DNA from: Leucobacter sp. UCMA 4100
Lineage (GTDB): Bacteria > Actinomycetota > Actinomycetes > Actinomycetales > Microbacteriaceae
DNA: 64,000 bases
Direction: 5' to 3'
NCBI RefSeq assembly: GCF_027853335.1
Contig: NZ_JAFEUS010000002.1
Span: 1,038,514 to 1,102,513 of the forward strand
In this document: piece after piece, positions 43,463 to 51,824 of the stretch
Position numbering within the stretch: position 1 is the stretch's first letter
How the letters are laid out: the number at the start of each line of letters is the position of its first letter
Notes under the pieces: model-generated
Told to the model about the DNA's origin: nothing
Seen by the model: the letters and a program-made list of their open reading frames with translations, nothing else
Database searches by the model: none
Program-made: the position numbers and the translations under genes

Positions 43463-44233
43463 TTAGAGGCCGTTCACCGACTCGGTCGGCGAAAGAATGT
43501 GCCGCCCACCGGGGGCGGTAAGAATTTCGGTGTGCACCCCGTAGGCCTGGTGCACGAGGTCGGCGGCGAGCACGTCGCGCGGCTCGCCGATGTGCGTGCC
43601 GCCCGTGCGGTCGAGCAGCAGCACGCGCGTGCAGCTGTTGAGCGCGAGGCTCAGGTCGTGCACCGCGGCGATGACGATCTTGCCGTCGTTGCCGAGCCTG
43701 CGCATCGTCTGTTCGACGGCCCGCTGGTGCAAGAGGTCGAGCGCAGCGGTGGGTTCGTCGAGCACGACAACCGGAGTGTCTTGCGCAAGGACGCGCGCGA
43801 GCTGCACGAGCTGCTGCTGCCCGCCAGAGAGGGTTCCGAACCGGCGCTGTGCGAGGTGCCCGATGCCCGTCTCTTCGAGCGCCCGGTAACTCGCTTCGGT
43901 GAGGTCTGAACGGCCGCCAGCGAGCGATCCTACGCTCACGAGCTCGTGTACGAGCAACTCATCGGGCGCTCCCGTGTCTTGCGCGAGCAGCGAGATGACC
44001 CGCGCGCGCTCCTTCGCGCGCATGCGCTGTAGCGAGGCATCGTCGTAGAGCGCCTCACCGTAGTGAGCAACACCCGCCCCCGCGATGGCCTGCAGGAGCG
44101 ACGATTTGCCGACGCCGTTCGGGCCGACGACCCCGAGCACGGTTCCGGGCTCGAGTCGAATGCTGAGCGCCGCAGCGAGCGCTTTGCCGCCGCGCATTGC
44201 CCCGAACGATTGCAGGGTGAGGGCCGGGTTCAT
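43463..44233 (-). CDS. hmuV: Haem ABC transporter ATP-binding protein HmuV
   Basis: Nucleotide-binding subunit of 256 residues of the FecE/HmuV class. Walker A GPNGVGKSS, signature LSGGQQQLVQLARVLAQ, Walker B VVVLDEPTAALD and the H-loop AVHD are present. Its ATG overlaps the hmuU stop by 4 bp, and hmuT starts 26 bp downstream. Powers haem import through HmuU. Confidence 0.92.
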   Translation of the reverse strand: MNPALTLQSFGAMRGGKALAAALSIRLEPGTVLGVVGPNGVGKSSLLQAIAGAGVAHYGEALYDDASLQRMRAKERARVISLLAQDTGAPDELLVHELVSVGSLAGGRSDLTEASYRALEETGIGHLAQRRFGTLSGGQQQLVQLARVLAQDTPVVVLDEPTAALDLLHQRAVEQTMRRLGNDGKIVIAAVHDLSLALNSCTRVLLLDRTGGTHIGEPRDVLAADLVHQAYGVHTEILTAPGGRHILSPTESVNGL

Positions 44234-45279
44234 GCGCGCTTCCTTCTGAGCAGGAGAAAGAGGAAGATCGGCGCGCCCACGAGCGCAGCGACAACCCCCG
44301 TCTGAATCACGACGGGGCCGAAGGCCGAGCGGGCAATCGTGTCGGCGACGACCATGAAGAGCGCTCCACCGAGCGCCGAGAGCGGCAGGAGCCTCGCGTG
44401 CTGAGCGCCGGCAACGAGGCGAATCGCGTGGGGAACCACGAGCCCCACAAACGAAATAATGCCGGCGACTGCGACGGCAGCTCCGGTGATGAGCGACGCG
44501 ACGAGCAGCAGCACGATCCGCTCACGAGCGACGTTCACACCGCTCGTCGCGGCGATCTGTTCGCCGAGCGAGAGGGCGTCAAGTTTGCGCCGCCGCATGA
44601 AGAGAATGACGAGCCCGATACTAATCGGCACCGCCGCGATGGTGACGTGCTGCCAGGTGCGCAAATCGAGGTCGCCAGCGAGCCAGAACATGGCGCTGCG
44701 CACCAGGGCGTCATCGGGCGCGTTAGCCACCAGCACGTTGATGAGCGCGCCCGCGAGCGCGTTGATCGAGACGCCCACGAGAATGATTGTGGCGGGGCCG
44801 AGGTCTTTGCGGGTTTGCAGCACAAACAGGAGCAAGAAGGCAACGACGGCGGCGCCAGCAAAGGCCGCGACGGGAATGCCCCACGCGGCGTTGCTCACAC
44901 CGCCCAGGGTGATGCTCGCGACGGCGCCGACCGCGGCGCCCGCCGAGACGCCGGTGACGCCCGGTTCTGCGAGCGGGTTGCGCAAGATTGCCTGCATGAC
45001 CGCGCCGACGGTCGCGAGGGTCGCGCCGACAAGCATTGCCACGAGAATGCGAGGCAGGCGGATCGACCAAATCACCGCTTCGGTACGAGTTTCAACGGTG
45101 TCTCTCGCGAACAGTGCCTGCAGTGATTCCTGCCAGCCGAGACCCACGACCCCGACTGAGAGCGAGATCACCGCAGCGACGGCAATGAGGAGCAGCCCCA
45201 GCACCACAACGCCGAGCCCTTTGAGGGAGGCGACGCCCGCGTTCGCCGGCTTGGCGGCACGAGTTTCGGTAGCGGGCAC
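44230..45279 (-). CDS. hmuU: Haem ABC transporter permease HmuU (FecCD family)
   Basis: FecCD-type permease of about 349 residues with nine or ten helices. The motif SIRLPRILVAMLVGATLATVGAVMQAILRNPLAEPGVTGVSAGAAVGA is diagnostic. The second block ISFVGLVVPHAIRLVAGAQHARLLPLSALGGALFMVVADTIAR is equally typical. GTG at 45279 is chosen because AAGGAG lies 6 bp upstream; the frame stays open to 45495 but that would cross the palindromic control region and the start of cpfC. First gene of the haem uptake operon, divergent from cpfC. Confidence 0.92.
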   Translation of the reverse strand: MPATETRAAKPANAGVASLKGLGVVVLGLLLIAVAAVISLSVGVVGLGWQESLQALFARDTVETRTEAVIWSIRLPRILVAMLVGATLATVGAVMQAILRNPLAEPGVTGVSAGAAVGAVASITLGGVSNAAWGIPVAAFAGAAVVAFLLLFVLQTRKDLGPATIILVGVSINALAGALINVLVANAPDDALVRSAMFWLAGDLDLRTWQHVTIAAVPISIGLVILFMRRRKLDALSLGEQIAATSGVNVARERIVLLLVASLITGAAVAVAGIISFVGLVVPHAIRLVAGAQHARLLPLSALGGALFMVVADTIARSAFGPVVIQTGVVAALVGAPIFLFLLLRRKRA

Positions 45280-45339
45280 GCATTGCTCCTTATGCATAAC
45301 TGGGGCTAGAGTGGTCACGTCAGACGTATGGTTTCCACA

Positions 45340-45358
45340 TCTGATGTTATACATCAGA
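45340..45358. promoter_or_regulatory. 19-bp palindrome between hmuUVT and cpfC
   Basis: TCTGATGT-TAT-ACATCAGA, two perfect 8-bp arms, lies 61 bp from the hmuU start and 31 bp from the cpfC start. A related half-site TCAGACGTA occurs at 45320-45328 and again at 45355-45363. It is not a DtxR-type box; an operator for an iron or haem responsive regulator is inferred. Confidence 0.65.
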
Positions 45359-45388
45359 CGTACAGCTTTCCTGAGATACAGTCTCAGC

Positions 45389-46486
45389 ATGAGCAACACC
45401 GTTATTCCATACGATGCACTTCTCCTCTGTTCTTTCGGTGGCCCGAACACCCCCGACGACGTCATTCCTTTTCTGAAAAACGTCACTGTCGGCAAGGGAA
45501 TCCCCGAAGAACGTCTCGCCGAGGTCGGCGAGCACTACTACCACTTCGGCGGTCGTAGCCCCATTAACGAGCAGAACCTCGCACTGCGCCAGGCGCTCGA
45601 AGACGAGCTTCACTCACGCGGCATCACCCTGCCGGTTATCTGGGGCAACCGCAACTGGCACCCTTACACGGTCGACGCACTGCGCGACGCGAGCGCCTTT
45701 GGCACCAAGCGCGTGCTGACCCTCGTGACGAGCGCGTACGCATCGTACTCAGGAAGCCGCCAGTACCGCGAGCACCTCGCGGCAGCGGTCGCCGAGCTCG
45801 GCGAGTCAGCACCCGAGATTGACATTCTTCGCCCCTTCTTTAACGCTCCAGGGTTTGTTCAGAGCAACTTCGACGCGATCGTCGCTGCGGGCGAAACGCT
45901 CACCGGCGGCATCAAGGGCGCCCACATCGTCTACGTGACCCACTCGATTCCCGACACCATGCAAGACGCCTCGGCCGTGACCGGCCCGGGCTACCGCGAG
46001 CAGCACGAAGACGTTCGCCAGGCAATCGACGCGATGCTCGAAGAGCGCTACGGCGAGGCACTGCCCTCGTCGCTCTCGTACTGCTCACGCTCGGGCGATC
46101 CGCGCACTCCATGGCTCGAGCCCGATGTCAACGACCACATCGAAGCACTCGCAGCCCAGGGCGTCACCAAGATCGTCATCGCCCCCATCGGCTTCATCTC
46201 TGACCACATGGAGGTCGCCTTTGACCTCGACATCGAGGCGACCGAGACCGCTGACGAGATGAAGATCGAGTCGGCACGCGCCGCAACCGTCGGCACCGCG
46301 GCCCCCTTCGTGAAGAGCATCGTCGACATGATCGTCGAGCGTGCAGCACGCGAGCGCGGCGAGAACGTTGAGGCAGTGGCCGTCGGCTCACTCGGCGCTT
46401 TTCCCGACGTCGCGCCGGCCGATAGCTGCCGTATGCGCCACGGCGAGGTCACGAACATTCCCGTGCTCGCAGGCCCCGAAGACTAA
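45389..46486 (+). CDS. cpfC: Coproporphyrin III ferrochelatase
   Basis: Ferrochelatase of about 365 residues. LLLCSFGGPNTPDDVIPFL and HYYHFGGRSPINEQNLALRQALE open the chain; VYVTHSIPDTMQD contains the catalytic His, and IAPIGFISDHMEVAFDLDIEA the catalytic Glu. In Gram-positive bacteria this enzyme inserts iron into coproporphyrin III to give coprohaem, the substrate of ChdC encoded next. ATG at 45389 is chosen; the frame is open far upstream but that part lies antisense to hmuU. A 6-bp inverted repeat CTGAGA/TCTCAG ends 2 bp before the ATG and no clear ribosome site is present. Confidence 0.95.
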   Translation: MSNTVIPYDALLLCSFGGPNTPDDVIPFLKNVTVGKGIPEERLAEVGEHYYHFGGRSPINEQNLALRQALEDELHSRGITLPVIWGNRNWHPYTVDALRDASAFGTKRVLTLVTSAYASYSGSRQYREHLAAAVAELGESAPEIDILRPFFNAPGFVQSNFDAIVAAGETLTGGIKGAHIVYVTHSIPDTMQDASAVTGPGYREQHEDVRQAIDAMLEERYGEALPSSLSYCSRSGDPRTPWLEPDVNDHIEALAAQGVTKIVIAPIGFISDHMEVAFDLDIEATETADEMKIESARAATVGTAAPFVKSIVDMIVERAARERGENVEAVAVGSLGAFPDVAPADSCRMRHGEVTNIPVLAGPED

Positions 46487-46530
46487 CCAGTCGTTTTCAC
46501 CCACACCTCATCGAACTGAAAGGCCTTCAC

Positions 46531-47241
46531 ATGAATGCGCGCCCGGTCGTAGACCACACTCACGTTGCTGAAGAGATCAACGCCCAGACTAACTACGCCA
46601 TGTACTCAGTGTTTCGCGAGAACCTTGACGCTCCGGCTCCACGCGACTCAGTTTCGAAGCTCCTGAAATCACTCAAGAAGGTGTCGGGCCTCACCATTCG
46701 TGGCTGGTACGACATCACCGGTTTCAGGGCCGACGCCGACCTGCTCGTGTGGATGCACGCGACCGATACCGAGACCCTGCAGCTCGCCTACAGCATGATT
46801 CGTGACTGGTCATGCGGCAGGCTCGTGCCCGTATGGTCAAACATCGGTGTGCACCGCCCCGCCGAGTTCAACCGCTCGCACGTTCCCGCGTTCCTCGCGG
46901 GCGACGAGCCGAAGGACTTCGTGTGCGTGTACCCCTTCGTGCGTTCACGCGAGTGGTACCTCATCGACGAAGCCGACCGCAGCCGCATGCTGCGCGAGCA
47001 CGGCATGGCCGCGCGCGACTACGGCGATGTTCTCGCGAACACGCTCGCCTCGTTCGCGCTCGGTGACTACGAGTGGCTGCTCACCTTCGAGTCAGACGAG
47101 CTCACCCGCATCGTCGACCTCATGCGTGAACTGCGCGCCGTCGAGGCACGCCTGCACGTCATCGAAGAGACCCCGTTCTTCACGGGCCCACGCCGCAGCG
47201 CTGAAGAGCTGCTGTCGCGCGTGACCGTCAGGGGTCGCTAG
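46531..47241 (+). CDS. chdC: Coprohaem decarboxylase ChdC (HemQ)
   Basis: Chlorite dismutase-family protein of 236 residues that converts coprohaem III to haem b using peroxide. Conserved features are AEEINAQTNYAMYSVFRE, RGWYDITGFRADADLLVWMHA, the block VYPFVRSREWYLIDEADRSRMLREHG, which holds the catalytic Tyr and the proximal His, and LTFESDELTRIVDLMRELRAVEAR. A 44-bp gap with GAAAGG follows cpfC, so the two act as one unit. The rest of the haem pathway is outside the window. Confidence 0.95.
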   Translation: MNARPVVDHTHVAEEINAQTNYAMYSVFRENLDAPAPRDSVSKLLKSLKKVSGLTIRGWYDITGFRADADLLVWMHATDTETLQLAYSMIRDWSCGRLVPVWSNIGVHRPAEFNRSHVPAFLAGDEPKDFVCVYPFVRSREWYLIDEADRSRMLREHGMAARDYGDVLANTLASFALGDYEWLLTFESDELTRIVDLMRELRAVEARLHVIEETPFFTGPRRSAEELLSRVTVRGR

Positions 47242-47252
47242 CCGACACGAGC

Positions 47253-47269
47253 CGCGGCCTCACGCCGCG
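47253..47269 (+). terminator. Short hairpin after chdC
   Basis: CGCGGC and GCCGCG with a 5-base loop, followed by ACTATTCTT, just after chdC and ending 2 bp before the convergent cdd stop. Confidence 0.45.
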
Positions 47270-47270
47270 A

Positions 47271-47684
47271 CTATTCTTGGGCCGCGTACGCTTCGAGTGT
47301 GCGCGGCCCAAATGCGTCTGGCAGCACTTCTTCGATCGTCTTCACACCCGAGACGGTGTTGAGCAGCATTCCGGGCGCGCTCGCCTCAAAGAGCAGCTGA
47401 CGGCACCGCCCGCACGGCATGAGGGTGTTGCCGCGGCCGTCAACGCAGTCGAAGGCGACGAGCTTGCCGCCGCCCGTCAGCTGCAGTTGCCCGACGAGGG
47501 TGCACTCGGCGCACAGCCCCACACCGTAACTCGCGTTCTCGACGTTGCAGCCCGCAATGATGCGGCCGTCATCGACGAGGGCCGCTGCCCCCACCGGAAA
47601 CTCCGAGTAGGGTGCGTAGGCCCGCTGCATCGCTTCGACCGCGGCGTCACGCAGCGCCGACCAATCAATCTCTTCGGCACTCAT
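47271..47684 (-). CDS. cdd: Cytidine deaminase
   Basis: Zinc-dependent deaminase of 137 residues. AYAPYSEFPVGAAALVDDGRIIAGCNVENASYGVGLCAE holds the zinc Cys and the catalytic Glu, and MPCGRCRQLLFE the other two zinc Cys. It converts (deoxy)cytidine to (deoxy)uridine. Its ATG overlaps the last permease stop by one base (TAATG), so it is the terminal gene of the nucleoside import operon; this strongly suggests that the transporter imports nucleosides. Confidence 0.96.
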   Translation of the reverse strand: MSAEEIDWSALRDAAVEAMQRAYAPYSEFPVGAAALVDDGRIIAGCNVENASYGVGLCAECTLVGQLQLTGGGKLVAFDCVDGRGNTLMPCGRCRQLLFEASAPGMLLNTVSGVKTIEEVLPDAFGPRTLEAYAAQE

Positions 47685-48958
47685 TACGACTTCACGTAGG
47701 GCTTGTTAATCGCGGCCGGGGCAATCGAGCGGCCAACAAACCCGCCAACCGCGATGAGCGTCACGATGTACGGGATCATGTTGATGAAGTCGGTCGGAAT
47801 CGCTGCGCCGGCCTGAGCCGCCCACACCCCGAACTGCTTCGAGAACCCGAAGAGGAACGCCGCAGCCGTTGCCGCGAGCGGGTTCCAGCGACCGAGAATC
47901 ACGCAGGCGAGGGCGATATAGCCCTGCCCCGCGCTCATCTCGCGAATGAAGCCACCGACCGAACCAATCGAGAGCGCGACGCCGCCGAGGCCAGCAATGA
48001 GCCCCGAGAGCGTCACGACCCAGAAGCGGGTGCGGTTGACGTTGATGCCCACGGTGTCGGCAGCGAGTGGGTGCTCGCCGACCGCGCGCAGCCTGAGGCC
48101 CGTGCGCGTCTTGTAGAGCAGTACCGTCACGAAGATTACGAGCGCAAACATGAGGTAGGTCGTGATGCGCTGGTTGAAGAGCACCGGCCCAATGACCGGA
48201 ATCTCAGAGAGCAGAGGGATGCGGATCGCAGGCAGGGTGCCCGGATAGTTGTAGGCCTGCTCATCGCGAGTCATCATCGACGAGTGAACAAAGCTCGTAA
48301 TGCCGGCGACCAGCACGTTCACCACGACACCCACGATGATCTGATCGACGTGGTACTTCACCGAGAAGACCGCGAGCAGCGCACCGATGAGCGAGCCAGA
48401 AATCATGCCGGCAAACATCGCGATGATGAGGTTGCCCGTGATCGTGCCGACGAAGGCTGCCGTGAAGGCGCCCATGAGCAGCTGGCCCTCGATCGCGATG
48501 TTTGTCACGCCCGCGCGCTCGCCCATGGCTCCTGCGAGCGCTCCGAGCACCACGGGAACCGAGAAGGCAATCGCGCCGGTGAGCAGGTACACGATGGGCA
48601 CTCGCCCGCCCGCGCCGACCCAGCCGAGCAGGCCGATGAGAAAGAGGAGCGCAAAGCCGACGACGATCCACGCAGAAATCTTGCGCCTCGTGAGCGCAAG
48701 CCAGAAGGTCAGGGCGGTGATCGCGAACATCAGGCCGCCAATGACGAAGCCGAGGGCACGAGCGTTCACGGTCAGGTCGGGCAGCACACTCGGCGTGCCC
48801 TTCGCAGCCCACGAAAACACCACGTCGGTCGAGGGGCCGTTCACCCCGAAGGCGAAGAATCCAACGAGCGCGAACACGATGAACGAGATGGGCGCGCGCC
48901 AGTCGACGGGGCGCACAATAGCCTCGTGGGTTGTGGGCTCATGAGCGGTCGCGGTCAT
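47684..48958 (-). CDS. Nucleoside ABC transporter permease (BMP-type, second subunit)
   Basis: Permease of 424 residues from the BPD_transp_2 family, with about ten helices. VLGALAGAMGERAGVTNIAIEGQLLMGAFTAAFVG and RAVGEHPLAADTVGINVNRTRFWVVTLSGLIAGLGG are typical of the YufQ/NupC-type subunit of simple-sugar/nucleoside importers. The first 100 residues are an extra region with additional helices. It overlaps both the upstream permease stop and the cdd start by one base each. Confidence 0.92.
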   Translation of the reverse strand: MTATAHEPTTHEAIVRPVDWRAPISFIVFALVGFFAFGVNGPSTDVVFSWAAKGTPSVLPDLTVNARALGFVIGGLMFAITALTFWLALTRRKISAWIVVGFALLFLIGLLGWVGAGGRVPIVYLLTGAIAFSVPVVLGALAGAMGERAGVTNIAIEGQLLMGAFTAAFVGTITGNLIIAMFAGMISGSLIGALLAVFSVKYHVDQIIVGVVVNVLVAGITSFVHSSMMTRDEQAYNYPGTLPAIRIPLLSEIPVIGPVLFNQRITTYLMFALVIFVTVLLYKTRTGLRLRAVGEHPLAADTVGINVNRTRFWVVTLSGLIAGLGGVALSIGSVGGFIREMSAGQGYIALACVILGRWNPLAATAAAFLFGFSKQFGVWAAQAGAAIPTDFINMIPYIVTLIAVGGFVGRSIAPAAINKPYVKS

Positions 48959-50199
48959 TACTCGCCGCCTTTCTTCGTGCGTGAGAATTTCTGGGCGATC
49001 GGCCCGTTCTCAACGCTCTTGGGAAGCCTGAAGATCGCACGCACCAGCGGTGGAGCCGCGATGAAGAGCACGATTACACCCTGAACGACGACGAGCACCT
49101 CGGGGCTCACGCCCGCGATCTGCATCGCGGGGCCGCCGGCCTTCATCGCGCCGAAGAGCAAGCCTGCAAAGAAGATCCCGATCGCGTTACCGCCGCCGAG
49201 CAGCGCCACGGTGATCGCGTCAAAACCGATGCCTGAGTCAGCCGAGGCCGTGAGACCGACGCTTCCGCCGAGCACCTGGTTGACGCCGGCAAAGCCGACG
49301 AACATCGCGCTGAGCGCCATCGTGATGATGTAGAGCGTCGAAACCTTCATGCCAGACGTTGCCGCTGCGCTCGGGTTCTCACCGACGGCGCGCAGCCTGA
49401 AGCCGAGCGACGAGCGCTCCATGAGCCACCAGTACAGCACGACGCCCAGCACCGCGACGATGAAGCCTAAGTGCAGACGGTACGAGTCGCCGAGCAGCGC
49501 GGGGTACTGCGCCGTTTCGAGCGGCGGCGGAGTCTTGGGGTTCGTGCCCGCGTCGGGTGAGTGCAAGAAGCCCGCCCGCATCGCATACGAGACCGCGTAG
49601 AGGGCGATGTAGTTCATCATGATCGTCACGATCACCTCGTGCGCGCCCGTCGCGGCCTTCAGCAGGCCGACGATGCCGCCCCAGACCATCGCTGCGAGAA
49701 CACCGACCGCCATGGCCACGAGCATGTGCAACGCGGTTGGCATGGGAACCGCGAACGAGACCCACGATGCTCCCGCGATTGCCACGAGCATCTGGCCAAG
49801 GCCACCGATGTTAAAGAGACCAACCTTGAACGAGAGCGCGATGCCGAGGCCGGCAAGAATGAGCGGCGCGGCAAACCTCAGGGTCTCGGTGAAGGGGCGA
49901 ATCGCGGCCCCAAACGTATCAGCACTCGAGTTGAAGATCGACCCGGTAAAGAGCGAGCTGTAGCCGGTGTACACCGCGTTCCAAGCGGCCCCGAGCGCGT
50001 CGCTCGGGCGTTGGAAGAAGTAGCCCACAGAGGCAAGAAACTCTTCGTTCGTGATGATGATGAGCACCGCACCAACGACAAAGCCGATAACGATTGCGAG
50101 CACGGTGCGCGTGAAACTCGCCCCGAAAATCTCGCGCAGCGCGAGCTGCAGGGTGCCGGTCTCACGTGGTTCAGCCGGCGCTTTGGTTGTCTCGGTCAT
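48958..50199 (-). CDS. Nucleoside ABC transporter permease (BMP-type, first subunit)
   Basis: Permease of 413 residues (YufP/NupB-like). LAGLGIALSFKVGLFNIGGLGQMLVAIAGASWVSF, AHEVIVTIMMNYIALYAVSYAM and RAVGENPSAAATSGMKVSTLYIITMALSAMFVGFAGVNQVLG are the family blocks. Its start overlaps the ATPase stop by 4 bp and its stop overlaps the next start by one base, so four genes are translationally coupled. Confidence 0.92.
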   Translation of the reverse strand: MTETTKAPAEPRETGTLQLALREIFGASFTRTVLAIVIGFVVGAVLIIITNEEFLASVGYFFQRPSDALGAAWNAVYTGYSSLFTGSIFNSSADTFGAAIRPFTETLRFAAPLILAGLGIALSFKVGLFNIGGLGQMLVAIAGASWVSFAVPMPTALHMLVAMAVGVLAAMVWGGIVGLLKAATGAHEVIVTIMMNYIALYAVSYAMRAGFLHSPDAGTNPKTPPPLETAQYPALLGDSYRLHLGFIVAVLGVVLYWWLMERSSLGFRLRAVGENPSAAATSGMKVSTLYIITMALSAMFVGFAGVNQVLGGSVGLTASADSGIGFDAITVALLGGGNAIGIFFAGLLFGAMKAGGPAMQIAGVSPEVLVVVQGVIVLFIAAPPLVRAIFRLPKSVENGPIAQKFSRTKKGGE

Positions 50200-51695
50200 G
50201 CTGACGCTCCCGCCATCATTTCTCCCAGCTTGGTTCGAGGGGTGTCTGCGGGAACGATGCCCACGATCTTGCCCTGGTACATGACCGCGATGCGGTCGGC
50301 CAGGTTCAGTACTTCATCGAGCTCGGTCGAGACGATGAGCACCGGCAGGCCCGCGTCGCGCAGGCCGATGATGCGCTCGTGAATGAACTCGATTGAGCCG
50401 ACGTCGACGCCTCTCGTGGGCTGCGACGCGATGAACAGCTGCGTATCGCTCAGGAGTTCGCGCGCGATGATGACCTTCTGCTGGTTACCGCCAGAGAGGT
50501 TGCTCACCTTGGCGTTCGGGCCCTGCGTGCGAATATCGAACTCGGCGATGGCCTCGTTGGCGAAGCGTTCCCGGTAGCCGAGCTGTAGTGAGCCCGCCTT
50601 CACGAACGGCTCACCCCAGCTGCGGTTGAGCATCAAGTTTTCGGCGACCGTGAAGTTGCCGATGACGCCGTCGCTCGAGCGGTCTTCAGGCACGTACCCA
50701 ATGCCCATATCGATGAGCTCTTTCACCGTCTTGCCGAGCATCTCGGTGCCGTCGAGCGTCACCGAACCCTTTGCGCCGTGGCGCAACCCGATGAGCGTCT
50801 CGGTGAGCTCGGTTTGGCCGTTGCCTTGAACGCCCGCGACCGCGAGCACCTCGCCCGCGCGAATGTCGAACGACACGTTGTCGAGCAGGGCGACGCCCTG
50901 CTGACTCACGAGCGTGAGGTTTGAAACCTGCAGCTTTACCTCGCCAGGGTTTGCCTGCTGCTTTGCGGTCGTCAGCTCGACCGAGCGGCCGACCATGAGC
51001 TCAGCAAGCCTCGACGTTGAGTCTTGATTCGAGCCCTCACCCACGACCTTGCCGAGGCGCATCACCGTGATCTTGTCGGCAACGGCCTTGACCTCGCGAA
51101 GCTTGTGGGTAATAAAGATGATTGAGGCGCCCGCCTGAGCGAGCTGCTTCATGATGTTCATGAGCTCGTCGGTCTCTTGCGGGGTGAGCACCGCCGTGGG
51201 CTCATCGAGCACGAGCACCTGCACGTCGCGCGCAAGCGCCTTGACGATTTCGACGCGCTGCTGCGCACCCACCGGCAGGTCTTCAACCTTGGCGTCGGGG
51301 TCGAGGTTGAAGCCGAAGCGAGCCGAGATCTCACGCACCATTGAACGCGCCGCGTCAAGGTCGAGCAGCCCACCACCGCGGGTCGGCTCGTGACCGAGCA
51401 TCACGTTCTCGGCGACCGTGAAGACGGGAATAAGCATGAAGTGCTGGTGCACCATGCCGATGCCCGCGGCCATTGCGTCGCCGGGGCCGTCGAACGCAAC
51501 CGGTTCGCCGTCGAGCAGGATCTCTCCCTCGTCGGGCTCAAGAAGCCCGAACAGCACGTTCATGAGCGTTGATTTGCCCGCACCGTTCTCGCCGAGCAAC
51601 GAGTGAATCTCGCCCGGTTCGACGGTGAGATCGATCTTGTCGTTCGCGGTGAACGACCCAAAGCGTTTCGTCACGCCTCTGAACTCAAGTTTCAT
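50196..51695 (-). CDS. Nucleoside/sugar ABC transporter ATP-binding protein (tandem NBD)
   Basis: Double-ATPase subunit of about 499 residues. The first half has Walker A GENGAGKST, the signature-like LPVGAQQRVEIVKAL and Walker B VLVLDEPTAVLTP. The second half has a degenerate P-loop (GVQGNGQTEL) and a good signature LSGGNQQKVIIARELL with Walker B-like LFIASQPTRGVDVG. This asymmetry is normal for RbsA/YufO-type subunits. ATG at 51695 gives the standard MKLEFRGVTKRFGSF start. It follows the binding-protein gene after a stable hairpin. Confidence 0.93.
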   Translation of the reverse strand: MKLEFRGVTKRFGSFTANDKIDLTVEPGEIHSLLGENGAGKSTLMNVLFGLLEPDEGEILLDGEPVAFDGPGDAMAAGIGMVHQHFMLIPVFTVAENVMLGHEPTRGGGLLDLDAARSMVREISARFGFNLDPDAKVEDLPVGAQQRVEIVKALARDVQVLVLDEPTAVLTPQETDELMNIMKQLAQAGASIIFITHKLREVKAVADKITVMRLGKVVGEGSNQDSTSRLAELMVGRSVELTTAKQQANPGEVKLQVSNLTLVSQQGVALLDNVSFDIRAGEVLAVAGVQGNGQTELTETLIGLRHGAKGSVTLDGTEMLGKTVKELIDMGIGYVPEDRSSDGVIGNFTVAENLMLNRSWGEPFVKAGSLQLGYRERFANEAIAEFDIRTQGPNAKVSNLSGGNQQKVIIARELLSDTQLFIASQPTRGVDVGSIEFIHERIIGLRDAGLPVLIVSTELDEVLNLADRIAVMYQGKIVGIVPADTPRTKLGEMMAGASA

Positions 51696-51779
51696 GGAGA
51701 GTATGCCCCGATCCGCTTCCCTCGTGCGACGCACGCCGCCAGGGGCGAGCGTCGCGAATAGCCTTCATCGTAGCGAAGA

Positions 51780-51812
51780 GGCAGCGGTCGCGAGAAACCC
51801 GCGACCGCTGCC
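51780..51812 (-). terminator. Strong hairpin between the binding-protein and ATPase genes
   Basis: Perfect 13-bp arms GGCAGCGGTCGCG (51780-51792) and CGCGACCGCTGCC (51800-51812), loop AGAAACC, 12 bp after the binding-protein stop. No T run follows; it probably stabilises the upstream message or terminates partially, giving more binding protein than transporter. Confidence 0.65.
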
Positions 51813-51824
51813 CTCAACGCGGTG

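Noticed and set aside
44459-45388. Ferrochelatase frame extended by 310 codons upstream
   Set aside because: The extension is antisense to hmuU and crosses the control region; the ferrochelatase homology begins at 45389.
47612-49084. Plus-strand 490-codon frame opposite the nucleoside permeases
   Set aside because: Same Arg/Glu/His-rich antisense composition; the minus strand encodes conserved permeases.
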